Assembly (NCBI GenBank): GCA_946699065.1 | Contig: CAMPDV010002398.1 | Span: forward strand, 20,651-84,650 | Reading direction: 5' to 3' | Length of the DNA stretch: 64,000 nucleotides | Source of the DNA: Loxodes magnus | Lineage: Eukaryota > Ciliophora > Karyorelictea > Loxodida > Loxodidae | In this document: in pieces, positions 24,735 to 37,922 of the stretch | Position numbering within the stretch: the first letter of the stretch is position 1 | Layout of the letters: each line of letters starts with the position of its first letter | Translations under genes and position numbers: made by a program | Notes under the pieces: model-generated | The model's database searches: none | Told to the model about the DNA's origin: nothing | Seen by the model: the letters and a program-made list of their open reading frames with translations, nothing else

Positions 24735-26520
24735 TATTATTACTTTCAATTACCTAACTCAGACTCTTTTACTTGCTTTTCTATTTCACTTTTCTCACAA
24801 ATCTTATCTCTCTTTCTCATTTTCTATAATTACTTTCAATTACCTAACTCAGACTCTTTTACTTACTTTTCCAATTCACTTTTCTCACAAATCTTATCTC
24901 TCTTTCTAATTTTCTATTATTACTTTCAATTACCTCACTCAGACTCTTTTACTTGCTTTTCTACTTCACTTTTCTCACAAATCTTATCTCTCATATTATT
25001 ACTTTCAATTACCTAACTCAGACTCTTTTACTTGCTTTTCTACTTCACTTTTCTCACAAATCTTATCTCTCTTTCTAATTTTCTATTATTACTTTCAATT
25101 ACCTCACTCAGACTCTTTTACTTGCTTTTCTACTTCACTTTCTCACAAATCTTATCTCTCATATTATTACTTTCAATTACCGAACTCAGACTCTTTACTT
25201 GCTTTTCTACTTCACTTTTCTCACAAATCTTATCTCTCATATTATTACTTTCAATTACCTAACTCAGACTCTTTTACTTGCTTTTCTACTTCACTTTTCT
25301 TAGAAATCTTATCTCTCATATTATTACTTTCAATTACCGAACTCAGACTCTTTTACTTACTTTTTCACTTCACTTTTCTCACAAATCTTATCTCTCATAT
25401 TATTACTTTCAATTACCGAACTCAGACTCTTTTACTTGCTTTTCTACTTCACTTTTCTCACAAATCTTATCTCTCATATTATTACTTTCGATTACCGAAC
25501 TCAGACTCTTTTACTTGCTTTTCTACTTCACTTTTCTCACAAATCTTATCTCTCATATTATTACTTTCAATTACCTAACTCAGACTCTTTTACTTGCTTT
25601 TCTACTTCACTTTTCTCACAAATCTTATCTCTCTTCTCATTTTCTATTATTACTTTCAATTACCTAACTCAGACTCTTTTACTTGCTTTTCTACTTCACT
25701 TTTCTCACAAATCTTATCTCTCTTTCTCATTTTCTATTATTACTTTCAATTACCTAACTCAGACTATTTTACTTGCTTTTCCACTTCACTTTTCTCACAA
25801 ATCTTATCTCTCATATTATTACTTTCAATTACCGAACTCAGACTCTTTTACTTGCTTTTCTACTTCACTTTTCTCACAAATCTTATCTCTCATATTATTA
25901 CTTTCAATTACATAACTCAGACTCTTTTACTTGCTTTTCTATTTCACTTTTCTCACAAATCTTATCTCTCTTTCTCATTTTCTATTATTACTTTCAATTA
26001 CCTAACTCAGACTCTTTTATTGCTTTTCTACTTCACTTTTCTCACAAATCTTATCTCTCTTTCTCATTTTCTATTATTACTTTCAATTACCTCACTCAGA
26101 CTCTTTTACTTGCTTTTCTATTTCACTTTTCTCACAAATCTTATCTCTCTTTCTCATTTTCTATTATTACTTTCAATTACCTAACTCAGACTATTTTACT
26201 TGCTTTTCCACTTCACTTTTCTCACAAATCTTATCTCTCTTTCTCATTTTCTATTATTACTTTCAATTACCTAACTCAGACTCTTTTACTTGCTTTTCCA
26301 CTTCACTTTTCTCACAAATCTTATCTCTCTTTCTAATTTTCTATTATTACTTTCAATTACCGAACTCAGACTCTTTTACTTGCTTTTCTACTTCACTTTT
26401 CTCACAAATCTTATCTCTCATATTATTACTTTCAATTACCTAACTCAGACTCTTTTACTTGCTTTTCTATTTCACTTTTCTCACAAATCTTATCTCTCTT
26501 TCTCATTTTCTATTATTACT
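24735..26520 (-). repeat. 3.08-kb higher-order repeat, partial copy 3
   Basis: The order of copies 1 and 2 is followed for about 1.8 kb, including ccaattcac at 24871, cttagaaatc at 25300, tcgattaccgaac at 25488 and two agactatttt monomers (25764, 26191). It then drops one monomer relative to copy 2 and the correspondence is lost near 26520, so the third copy is truncated by recombination with another block. Confidence 0.85.
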
Positions 26521-27059
26521 TTCAATTACCTAACTCAGACTCTTTTACTTACTTTTCCACTTCACTTTTCTCACAAATCTTATCTCTCTTTCTCATTTTC
26601 TATTATTACTTTCAATTACCTTACTCAGACTCTTTTACTTGCTTTTCTATTTCACTTTTCTCACAAATCTTATCTCTCTTTCTCATTTTCTATTATTACT
26701 TTCAATTACCTAACTCAGACTCTTTTACTTGCTTTTCCACTTCACTTTTCTCACAAATCTTATCTCTCTTTCTAATTTTCTATTATTACTTTCAATTACC
26801 TAACTCAGACTCTTTTACTTGCTTTTCTACTTCACTTTTCTCACAAATCTTATCTCTCTTTCTAATTTTCTATTATTACTTTCAATTACCGAACTCAGAC
26901 TCTTTTACTTGCTTTTCTACTTCACTTTTCTCACAAATCTTATCTCTCATATTATTACTTTCAATTACCTAACTCAGACTCTTTTACTTGCTTTTCTATT
27001 TCACTTTTCTCACAAATCTTATCTCTCTTTCTCATTTTCTATTATTACTTTCAATTACC

Positions 27060-27650
27060 GAACTCAGACTCTTTTACTTGCTTTTCCACTTCACTTTTCT
27101 CACAAATCTTATCTCTCATATTATTACTTTCAATTACCGAACTCAGACTCTTTTACTTGCTTTTCTACTTCACTTTTCTCACAAATCTTATCTCTCATAT
27201 TATTACTTTTCAATTACCTAACTCAGACTCTTTTACTTGCTTTTCTACTTCACTTTTCTCACAAATCTTATCTCTCTTTCTCATTTTCTATTATTACTTT
27301 CAATTACCTAACTCAGACTCTTTTACTTACTTTTTCACTTCACTTTTCTCACAAATCTTATCTCTCATATTATTACTTTCAATTACCGAACTCAGACTCT
27401 TTTACTTGCTTTTCTACTTCACTTTTCTCACAAATCTTATCTCTCATATTATTACTTTCGATTACCGAACTCAGACTCTTTTACTTGCTTTTCTACTTCA
27501 CTTTTCTCACAAATCTTATCTCTCATATTATTACTTTCAATTACCTAACTCAGACTCTTTTACTTGCTTTTCCACTTCACTTTTCTCACAAATCTTATCT
27601 CTCTTTCTCATTTTCTATTATTACTTTCAATTACCTTACTCAGACTCTTT
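27060..27650 (-). repeat. Direct duplication, 1.45-kb period, copy 1
   Basis: Order: ccac, short, ccgaactc, short, long, then ctttttcacttcac (27329), short, ccgaactc, short, tcgattaccgaac (27458), short and a ccac monomer. The same order starts near 28510, with markers at 28779 and 28907 (spacing 1449-1450). Confidence 0.75.
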
Positions 27651-28509
27651 TACTTGCTTTTCTATTTCACTTTTCTCACAAATCTTATCTCTCTTTCTCA
27701 TTTTCTATTATTACTTTCGATTACCGAACTCAGACTCTTTACTTGCTTTTCTACTTCACTTTTCTCACAAATCTTATCTCTCTTTCTAATTTTCTATTAT
27801 TACTTTCAATTACCTAACTCAGACTCTTTTACTTGCTTTTCTACTTCACTTTCTCACAAATCTTATCTCTCATATTATTACTTTCAATTACCTAACTCAG
27901 ACTCTTTTACTTGCTTTTCTATTTCACTTTTCTCACAAATCTTATCTCTCTTTCTCATTTTCTATTATTACTTTCAATTACCTAACTCAGACTCTTTTAC
28001 TTACTTTTCCACTTCACTTTTCTCACAAATCTTATCTCTCTTTCTCATTTTCTATTATTACTTTCAATTACCTTACTCAGACTCTTTTACTTGCTTTTCT
28101 ATTTCACTTTTCTCACAAATCTTATCTCTCTTTCTCATTTTCTATTATTACTTTCAATTACCTAACTCAGACTCTTTTACTTGCTTTTCCACTTCACTTT
28201 TCTCACAAATCTTATCTCTCTTTCTAATTTTCTATTATTACTTTCAATTACCGAACTCAGACTCTTTTACTTGCTTTTCTACTTCACTTTTCTCACAAAT
28301 CTTATCTCTCTTTCTAATTTTCTATTATTACTTTCAATTACCGAACTCAGACTCTTTTACTTGCTTTTCTACTTCACTTTTCTCACAAATCTTATCTCTC
28401 ATATTATTACTTTCAATTACCTAACTCAGACTCTTTTACTTGCTTTTCTATTTCACTTTTCTCACAAATCTTATCTCTCTTTCTCATTTTCTATTATTAC
28501 TTCAATTAC

Positions 28510-29100
28510 CTAACTCAGACTCTTTTACTTGCTTTTCCACTTCACTTTTCTCACAAATCTTATCTCTCATATTATTACTTTCAATTACCGAACTCAGACT
28601 CTTTTACTTGCTTTTCTACTTCACTTTTCTCACAAATCTTATCTCTCATATTATTACTTTCAATTACCTAACTCAGACTCTTTTACTTGCTTTTCTATTT
28701 CACTTTTCTCACAAATCTTATCTCTCTTTCTCATTTTCTATTATTACTTTCAATTACCTAACTCAGACTCTTTTACTTACTTTTTCACTTCACTTTTCTC
28801 ACAAATCTTATCTCTCATATTATTACTTTCAATTACCGAACTCAGACTCTTTTACTTGCTTTTCTACTTCACTTTTCTCACAAATCTTATCTCTCATATT
28901 ATTACTTTCGATTACCGAACTCAGACTCTTTTACTTGCTTTTCTACTTCACTTTTCTCACAAATCTTATCTCTCATATTATTACTTTCAATTACCTCACT
29001 CAGACTCTTTTACTTGCTTTTCCACTTCACTTTTCTCACAAATCTTATCTCTCTTTCTCATTTTCTATTATTACTTTCAATTACCTAACTCAGACTCTTT
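28510..29100 (-). repeat. Direct duplication, 1.45-kb period, copy 2
   Basis: Second copy of 27060-27650. Differences include ctatttcac in place of ctacttcac in one monomer and cctcactc in place of cctaactc near 28993. Part of the block is itself shared with the 3.08-kb unit (same ctttttcac to tcgattacc order), so it probably arose by unequal exchange from that unit (inference). Confidence 0.72.
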
Positions 29101-32100
29101 TACTGCTTTTCTATTTCACTTTTCTCACAAATCTTATCTCTCTTTCTCATTTTCTATTATTACTTTCAATTACCTAACTCAGACTATTTTACTTGCTTTT
29201 CCACTTCACTTATCTCTCTTTCTCATTTTCTATTATTACTTTCAATTACCTAACTCAGACTCTTTACTTACTTTTCTACTTCACTTTTCTCACAAATCTT
29301 ATCTCTCTTTCTAATTTTCTATTATTACTTTCAATTACCTCACTCAGACTCTTTTACTTGCTTTTCTATTTCACTTTTCTCACAAATCTTATCTCTCTTT
29401 CTCATTTTCTATTATTACTTTCAATTACCTAACTCAGACTATTTTACTTGCTTTTCCACTTCACTTTTCTCACAAATCTTATCTCTCTTTCTCATTTTCT
29501 ATTATTACTTTCAATTACCTAACTCAGACTCTTTTACTTGCTTTTCTATTTCACTTTCTCACAAATCTTATCTCTCTTTCTCATTTTCTATTATTACTTT
29601 CAATTATCTAACTCAACTCTTTTACTTACTTTTCACTTCACTTTTCTCACAAATCTTATCTCTCATATTATTACTTTCAATTACCGAACTCAGACTCTTT
29701 TACTTACTTTTCCACTTCACTTTTCTCACAAATCTTATCTCTCTTTCTCATTTTCTATTATTACTTTCGATTACCTAACTCAGACTCTTTTACTTGCTTT
29801 TCTATTTCACTTTTCTCACAAATCTTATCTCTCTTTCTCATTTTCTATTATTACTTTCAATTACCTAACTCAGACTCTTTTACTTACTTTTCCACTTCAC
29901 TTTTCTCACAAATCTTATCTCACTTTCTCATTTTCTATTATTACTTTCAATTACCTAACTCAAACTCTTTTACTTGCTTTTCTACTTCACTTTTCTTAGA
30001 AATCTTATCTCTCTTTCTCATTTTCTATTATTACTTTCAATTACCTAACTCAGACGATTTTACTTGCTTTTCTACTTCACTTTTCTCACAAATCTTATCT
30101 CTCTTTCTCATTTTCTATTATTACTTTCAATTACCTAACTCAGACTCTTTTACTTGCTTTTCTACTTCACTTTTCTCACAAATCTTATCTCTCATATTAT
30201 TACTTTCAATTACCTAACTCAGACTCTTTTACTTACTTTTCTACTTCACTTTCTCACAAATCTTATCTCTCTTTCTAATTTTCTATTATTACTTTCAATT
30301 ACCTAACTCAGACTCTTTTACTTGCTTTTCTACTTCACTTTTCTCACAAATCTTATCTCTCTTTCTCATTTTCTATTATTACTTTCAATTACCTAACTCA
30401 GACTCTTTTACTTGCTTTTCCACTTCACTTTTCTCACAAATCTTATCTCTCTTTCTAATTTTCTATTATTACTTTCAATTACCTAACTCAGACTCTTTTA
30501 CTTGCTTTTCTACTTCACTTTTCTCACAAATCTTATCTCTCTTTCTAATTTTCTATTATTACTTTCAATTACCTCACTTAGACTCTTTTACTTGCTTTCT
30601 ACTTCACTTTTCTCACAAATCTTATCTCTCATAGTATTACTTTCAATTACCTAACTCAGACTCTTTTACTTGCTTTTCCACTTCACTTTTCTCACAAATC
30701 TTATCTCTCATATTATTACTTTCAATTACCGAACTCAGACTCTTTTACTTGCTTTTCTATTTCACTTTTCTCACAAATCTTATCTCTCTTTCTCATTTTC
30801 TATTATTACTTTCAATTACCTAACTCAGACTATTTACTTGCTTTTCCACTTCACTTTTCTCACAAATCTTATCTCTCTTTCTCATTTTCTATTATTACTT
30901 TCAATTACCTAACTCAGACTCTTTTACTTGCTTTCCACTTCACTTTCTCACAAATCTTATCTCTCTTTCTAATTTTCTATTATTACTTTCAATTACCTAA
31001 CTCAGACTCTTTTACTTGCTTTTCCACTTCACTTTTCTCACAAATCTTATCTCTCTTTCTCATTTTCTATTATTACTTTCAATTACCTAACTCAGACTCT
31101 TTTACTTGCTTTTCTACTTCACTTTTCTCACAAATCTTATCTCTCTTTCTAATTTTCAATTATTACTTTCAATTACCTCACTCAGACTCTTTTACTTGCT
31201 TTTCCACTTCACTTTTCTCACAAATCTTATCTCTCTTTCTAATTTTCTATTATTACTTTCAATTACCTAACTCAGACTCTTTTACTGCTTTTCCACTTTC
31301 ACTTTTCTCACAAATCTTATCTCTCTTTCTAATTTTCTATTATACTTTCAATTACCTCACTTAGACTCTTTTACTTGCTTTTCTACTTCACTTTTCTCAC
31401 AAATCTTATCTCTCATATTATTACTTTCAATTACCTAACTCAGACTCTTTTACTTGCTTTTCCACTTCACTTTTCTCACAAATCTTATCTCTCATATTAT
31501 TACTTTCAATTACCGAACTCAGACTCTTTTACTTGCTTTTCTACTTCACTTTTCTTAGGAATCTTATCTCTCATATTATTACTTTCAATTACCGAACTCA
31601 GACTCTTTTACTCGCTTTTCTACTTCACTTTTCTCACAAATCTTATCTCTCATATTATTACTTTCAATTACCTAACTCAGACTCTTTTACTTGCTTTTCT
31701 ACTTCACTTTTCTCACAAATCTTATCTCTCTTTCTCATTTTCTATTATTACTTTCAATACCTAACTCAGACTCTTTTACTTGCTTTTCTATTTCACTTTT
31801 CTCACAAATCTTATCTCTCTTTCTCATTTTCTATTATTACTTTCAATTACCTAACTCAGACTCTTTTACTTGCTTTTCCACTTCACTTTTCTCACAAATC
31901 TTATCTCTCTTTCTAATTTTCTATTATTACTTTCAATTACCTCACTCAGACTCTTTTACTTGCTTTTCTACTTCACTTTTCTCACAAATCTTATCTCTCA
32001 TATTATTACTTTCAATTACCTAACTCAGACTCTTTTACTTGCTTTTCTATTTCACTTTTCTCACAAATCTTATCTCTCTTTCTCATTTTCTATTATTACT

Positions 32101-32625
32101 TTCAATTACCTAACTCAGACTATTTTACTTGCTTTTCTACTTCACTTTTCTCACAAATCTTATCTCTCTTTCTCATTTTCTATTATTACTTTCAATTACC
32201 TAACTCAGACTCTTTTACTTGCTTTTCCACTTCACTTTTCTCACAAATCTTATCTCTCTTTCTAATTTTCTATTATTACTTTCAATTACCTCACTCAGAC
32301 TCTTTTACTTGCTTTTCTACTTCACTTTTCTCACAAATCTTATCTCTCATATTATTACTTTCAATTACCTAACTCAGACTCTTTTACTTGCTTTTCTATT
32401 TCACTTTTCTCACAAATCTTATCTCTCTTTCTCATTTTCTATTATTACTTTCAATTACCTAACTCAGACTCTTTTACTTACTTTTCCACTTCACTTTTCT
32501 CACAAATCTTATCTCTCTTTCTCATTTTCTATTATTACTTTCAATTACCTAACTCAGACTCTTTACTTGCTTTTCTACTTCACTTTTCTTAGAAATCTTA
32601 TCTCTCTTTCTCATTTTCTATTATT

Positions 32626-34659
32626 ACTTTCAATTACCTAACTCAGACTCTTTTACTTGCTTTTCTACTTCACTTTTCTCACAAATCTTATCTCTCTTTC
32701 TCATTTTCTATTATTACTTTCAATTACCTAACTCAGACTCTTTTACTTGCTTTTCTACTTCACTTTTCTCACAAATCTTATCTCTCATATTATTACTTTC
32801 AATTACCTAACTCAGACTCTTTTACTTACTTTTCTACTTCACTTTTCTCACAAATCTTATCTCTCTTTCTAATTTTCTATTATTACTTTCAATTACCTAA
32901 CTCAGACTCTTTTACTTGCTTTTCTATTTCACTTTTCTCACAAATCTTATCTCTCTTTCTCATTTTCTATTATTACTTTCAATTACCGAACTCAGACTCT
33001 TTTACTTGCTTTTCCACTTCACTTTTCTCACAAATCTTATCTCTCTTTCTAATTTTCTATTATTACTTTCAATTACCTCACTCAGACTCTTTTACTTGCT
33101 TTTCTACTTCACTTTTCTCACAAATCTTATCTCTCATATTATTACTTTCAATTACCTAACTCAGACTCTTTTACTTGCTTTTCTATTTCACTTTTCTCAC
33201 AAATCTTATCTCTCTTTCTCATTTTCTATTATTACTTTCAATTACCTAACTCAGACTATTTTACTTGCTTTTCCACCTCACTTTTCTCACAAATCTTATC
33301 TCTCTTTCTCATTTTCTATTATTACTTTCAATTACCTAACTCAGACTATTTTACTTGCTTTTCTACTTCACTTTTCTCACAAATCTTATCTCTCTTTCTC
33401 ATTTTCTATTATTACTTTCAATTACCGAACTCAGACTCTTTTACTTACTTTTCCACTTCACTTTTCTCACAAATCTTATCTCTCATATTATTACTTTCAA
33501 TTACCGAACTCAGACTCTTTTACTTGCTTTTCTACTTCACTTTTCTCACAAATCTTATCTCTCATATTATTACTTTCAATTACCTAACTCAGACTCTTTT
33601 ACTTGCTTTTCTACTTCACTTTTCTCACAAATCTTATCTCTCTTTCTCATTTTCTATTATTACTTTCAATTACCTCACTCAGACTCTTTTACTTACTTTT
33701 CTACTTCACTTTTCTCACAAATCTTATCTCTCTTTCTCATTTTCTATTATACTTTCAATTACCTCACTCAGACTCTTTTACTTGCTTTTCCACTTCACTT
33801 TTCTCACAAATCTTATCTCTCTTTCTCATTTTCTATTATTACTTTCAATTACCTAACTCAGACTCTTTTACTTGCTTTTCCACTTCACTTTTCTCACAAA
33901 TCTTATCTCTCTTTCTAATTTTCTATTATTACTTTCAATTACCTAACTCAGACTCTTTTACTTGCTTTTCTATTTCACTTTTCTCACAAATCTTATCTCT
34001 CTTTCTCATTTTCTATTATTACTTTCAATTACCTAACTCAGACTATTTTACTTGCTTTTCCACTTCACTTTTCTCACAAATCTTATCTCTCTTTCTCATT
34101 TTCTATTATTACTTTCAATTACCTAACTCAGACTATTTTACTTGCTTTTCCACTTCACTTTTCTCACAAATCTTATCTCTCTTTCTAATTTTCTATTATT
34201 ACTTTCAATTACCGAACTCAGACTCTTTTACTTGCTTTTCTATTTCACTTTTCTCACAAATCTTATCTCTCTTTCTCATTTTCTATTATTACTTTCAATT
34301 ACCTAACTCAGACTCTTTTACTTGCTTTTCCACTTCACTTTTCTCACAAATCTTATCTCTCTTTCTCATTTTCTATTATTACTTTCAATTACCTAACTCA
34401 GACTATTTTACTTGCTTTTCCACTTCACTTTTCTCACAAATCTTATCTCTCATATTATTACTTTCAATTACCGAACTCAGACTCTTTTACTTGCTTTTCT
34501 ACTTCACTTTTCTCACAAATCTTATCTCTCATATTATTACTTTCGATTACCGAACTCAGACTCTTTTACTTGCTTTTCTACTTCACTTTTCTCACAAATC
34601 TTATCTCTCATATTATTACTTTCAATTACCTAACTCAGACTCTTTTACTTGCTTTTCTA
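32626..34659 (-). repeat. 2.03-kb direct duplication, 3.22-kb period, copy 1
   Basis: Matches 35847-37881. The near-unique form ccacctcac occurs at 33273 and 36494 (spacing 3221). Open frames of 223 codons at 32916-33587 and 36137-36808 have identical translations. One base is missing at about 33751 (tattatac), so the spacing becomes 3222 beyond it. The match ends at 34660, where ctatttcac faces ctacttcac. Confidence 0.9.
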
Positions 34660-35340
34660 TTTCACTTTTCTCACAAATCTTATCTCTCTTTCTCATTTTC
34701 TATTATTACTTTCAATTACCTAACTCAGACTCTTTTACTTACTTTTCCACTTCACTTTTCTCACAAATCTTATCTCTCTTTCTCATTTTCTATTATTACT
34801 TTCAATTACCTAACTCAGACTCTTTTACTTGCTTTTCTACTTCACTTTTCTTAGAAATCTTATCTCTCTTTCTCATTTTCTATTATTACTTTCAATTACC
34901 TAACTCAGACTCTTTTACTTGCTTTTCTACTTCACTTTTCTCACAAATCTTATCTCTCTTTCTCATTTTCTATTATTACTTTCAATTACCTAACTCAGAC
35001 TCTTTTACTTGCTTTTCTACTTCACTTTTCTCACAAATCTTATCTCTCATATTATTACTTTCAATTACCTAACTCAGACTCTTTTACTTGCTTTTCTATT
35101 TCACTTTTCTCACAAATCTTATCTCTCTTTCTCATTTTCTATTATTACTTTCAATTACCTAACTCAGACTCTTTTACTTACTTTTCCACTTCACTTTTCT
35201 CACAAATCTTATCTCTCTTTCTCATTTTCTATTATTACTTTCAATTACCTAACTCAGACTCTTTTACTTGCTTTTCTACTTCACTTTTCTTAGAAATCTT
35301 ATCTCTCTTTCTCATTTTCTATTATTACTTTCAATTACCT
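34570..35340 (-). repeat. 439-bp local repeat
   Basis: The order short, ctatttcac, acttacttttccac, then ctacttcac with cttagaaatc occurs at 34570-34854 and 35009-35293, 439 bp apart (four 90-bp plus one 79-bp monomer), with identical translations. A related third run lies at 35560-35820 without the cttag form. Confidence 0.82.
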
Positions 35341-35830
35341 AACTCAGACTCTTTTACTTGCTTTTCCACTTCACTTTTCTCACAAATCTTATCTCTCATA
35401 TTATTACTTTCAATTACCGAACTCAGACTCTTTTACTTGCTTTTCTACTTCACTTTTCTCACAAATCTTATCTCTCTTTCTAATTTTCTATTATTACTTT
35501 CAATTACCTCACTCAGACTCTTTTACTTGCTTTTCTACTTCACTTTTCTCACAAATCTTATCTCTCATATTATTACTTTCAATTACCTAACTCAGACTCT
35601 TTTACTTGCTTTTCTATTTCACTTTTCTCACAAATCTTATCTCTCTTTCTCATTTTCTATTATTACTTTCAATTACCTAACTCAGACTCTTTTACTTACT
35701 TTTCCACTTCACTTTTCTCACAAATCTTATCTCTCTTTCTCATTTTCTATTATTACTTTCAATTACCTAACTCAGACTCTTTTACTTGCTTTTCTACTTC
35801 ACTTTTCTCACAAATCTTATCTCTCATATT

Positions 35831-35856
35831 ATTACTTTCAATTATTACTTTCAATT
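35831..35856 (-). repeat. 13-bp microduplication at a duplication edge
   Basis: The sequence attactttcaatt is present twice in direct succession. It sits exactly where the second copy of the 3.22-kb-spaced duplication begins, so it is probably the scar of the strand exchange or slippage that made the copy. Confidence 0.85.
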
Positions 35857-37881
35857 ACCTAACTCAGACTCTTTTACTTGCTTTTCTACTTCACTTTTCT
35901 CACAAATCTTATCTCTCTTTCTCATTTTCTATTATTACTTTCAATTACCTAACTCAGACTCTTTTACTTGCTTTTCTACTTCACTTTTCTCACAAATCTT
36001 ATCTCTCATATTATTACTTTCAATTACCTAACTCAGACTCTTTTACTTACTTTTCTACTTCACTTTTCTCACAAATCTTATCTCTCTTTCTAATTTTCTA
36101 TTATTACTTTCAATTACCTAACTCAGACTCTTTTACTTGCTTTTCTATTTCACTTTTCTCACAAATCTTATCTCTCTTTCTCATTTTCTATTATTACTTT
36201 CAATTACCGAACTCAGACTCTTTTACTTGCTTTTCCACTTCACTTTTCTCACAAATCTTATCTCTCTTTCTAATTTTCTATTATTACTTTCAATTACCTC
36301 ACTCAGACTCTTTTACTTGCTTTTCTACTTCACTTTTCTCACAAATCTTATCTCTCATATTATTACTTTCAATTACCTAACTCAGACTCTTTTACTTGCT
36401 TTTCTATTTCACTTTTCTCACAAATCTTATCTCTCTTTCTCATTTTCTATTATTACTTTCAATTACCTAACTCAGACTATTTTACTTGCTTTTCCACCTC
36501 ACTTTTCTCACAAATCTTATCTCTCTTTCTCATTTTCTATTATTACTTTCAATTACCTAACTCAGACTATTTTACTTGCTTTTCTACTTCACTTTTCTCA
36601 CAAATCTTATCTCTCTTTCTCATTTTCTATTATTACTTTCAATTACCGAACTCAGACTCTTTTACTTACTTTTCCACTTCACTTTTCTCACAAATCTTAT
36701 CTCTCATATTATTACTTTCAATTACCGAACTCAGACTCTTTTACTTGCTTTTCTACTTCACTTTTCTCACAAATCTTATCTCTCATATTATTACTTTCAA
36801 TTACCTAACTCAGACTCTTTTACTTGCTTTTCTACTTCACTTTTCTCACAAATCTTATCTCTCTTTCTCATTTTCTATTATTACTTTCAATTACCTCACT
36901 CAGACTCTTTTACTTACTTTTCTACTTCACTTTTCTCACAAATCTTATCTCTCTTTCTCATTTTCTATTATTACTTTCAATTACCTCACTCAGACTCTTT
37001 TACTTGCTTTTCCACTTCACTTTTCTCACAAATCTTATCTCTCTTTCTCATTTTCTATTATTACTTTCAATTACCTAACTCAGACTCTTTTACTTGCTTT
37101 TCCACTTCACTTTTCTCACAAATCTTATCTCTCTTTCTAATTTTCTATTATTACTTTCAATTACCTAACTCAGACTCTTTTACTTGCTTTTCTATTTCAC
37201 TTTTCTCACAAATCTTATCTCTCTTTCTCATTTTCTATTATTACTTTCAATTACCTAACTCAGACTATTTTACTTGCTTTTCCACTTCACTTTTCTCACA
37301 AATCTTATCTCTCTTTCTCATTTTCTATTATTACTTTCAATTACCTAACTCAGACTATTTTACTTGCTTTTCCACTTCACTTTTCTCACAAATCTTATCT
37401 CTCTTTCTAATTTTCTATTATTACTTTCAATTACCTCACTCAGACTCTTTTACTTGCTTTTCTATTTCACTTTTCTCACAAATCTTATCTCTCTTTCTCA
37501 TTTTCTATTATTACTTTCAATTACCTAACTCAGACTCTTTTACTTGCTTTTCCACTTCACTTTTCTCACAAATCTTATCTCTCTTTCTCATTTTCTATTA
37601 TTACTTTCAATTACCTAACTCAGACTATTTTACTTGCTTTTCCACTTCACTTTTCTCACAAATCTTATCTCTCATATTATTACTTTCAATTACCGAACTC
37701 AGACTCTTTTACTTGCTTTTCTACTTCACTTTTCTCACAAATCTTATCTCTCATATTATTACTTTCGATTACCGAACTCAGACTCTTTTACTTGCTTTTC
37801 TACTTCACTTTTCTCACAAATCTTATCTCTCATATTATTACTTTCAATTACCTAACTCAGACTCTTTTACTTGCTTTTCTA
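35847..37881 (-). repeat. 2.03-kb direct duplication, 3.22-kb period, copy 2
   Basis: Second copy of 32626-34659. It starts directly after a 13-bp microduplication (attactttcaatt at 35831-35843 and again at 35844-35856) that looks like the join scar of the duplication. It carries the longest open frame of the window (36576-38867, 763 codons), which stays open mainly because the base lost from copy 1 is present here; I regard that frame as non-coding. Confidence 0.9.
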
Positions 37882-37922
37882 CTTCACTTTTCTCACAAAT
37901 CTTATCTCTCTTTCTCATTTTC

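Larger units (their letters stand above)
26520..32625 (-). repeat. Type B mosaic between higher-order blocks
   Basis: Type B monomers not in register with the flanking higher-order repeats. Local marks are the ccttactc form (near 26620, 27642, 28073), cctcacttagac (near 30575 and 31358; in the left domain as gtctaagtgagg at 7013, 7452 and 17231), and a 1.45-kb direct duplication. A 14-bp deletion near 29210 joins ccacttcact directly to tatctctc. No unique DNA is present. Confidence 0.75.
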
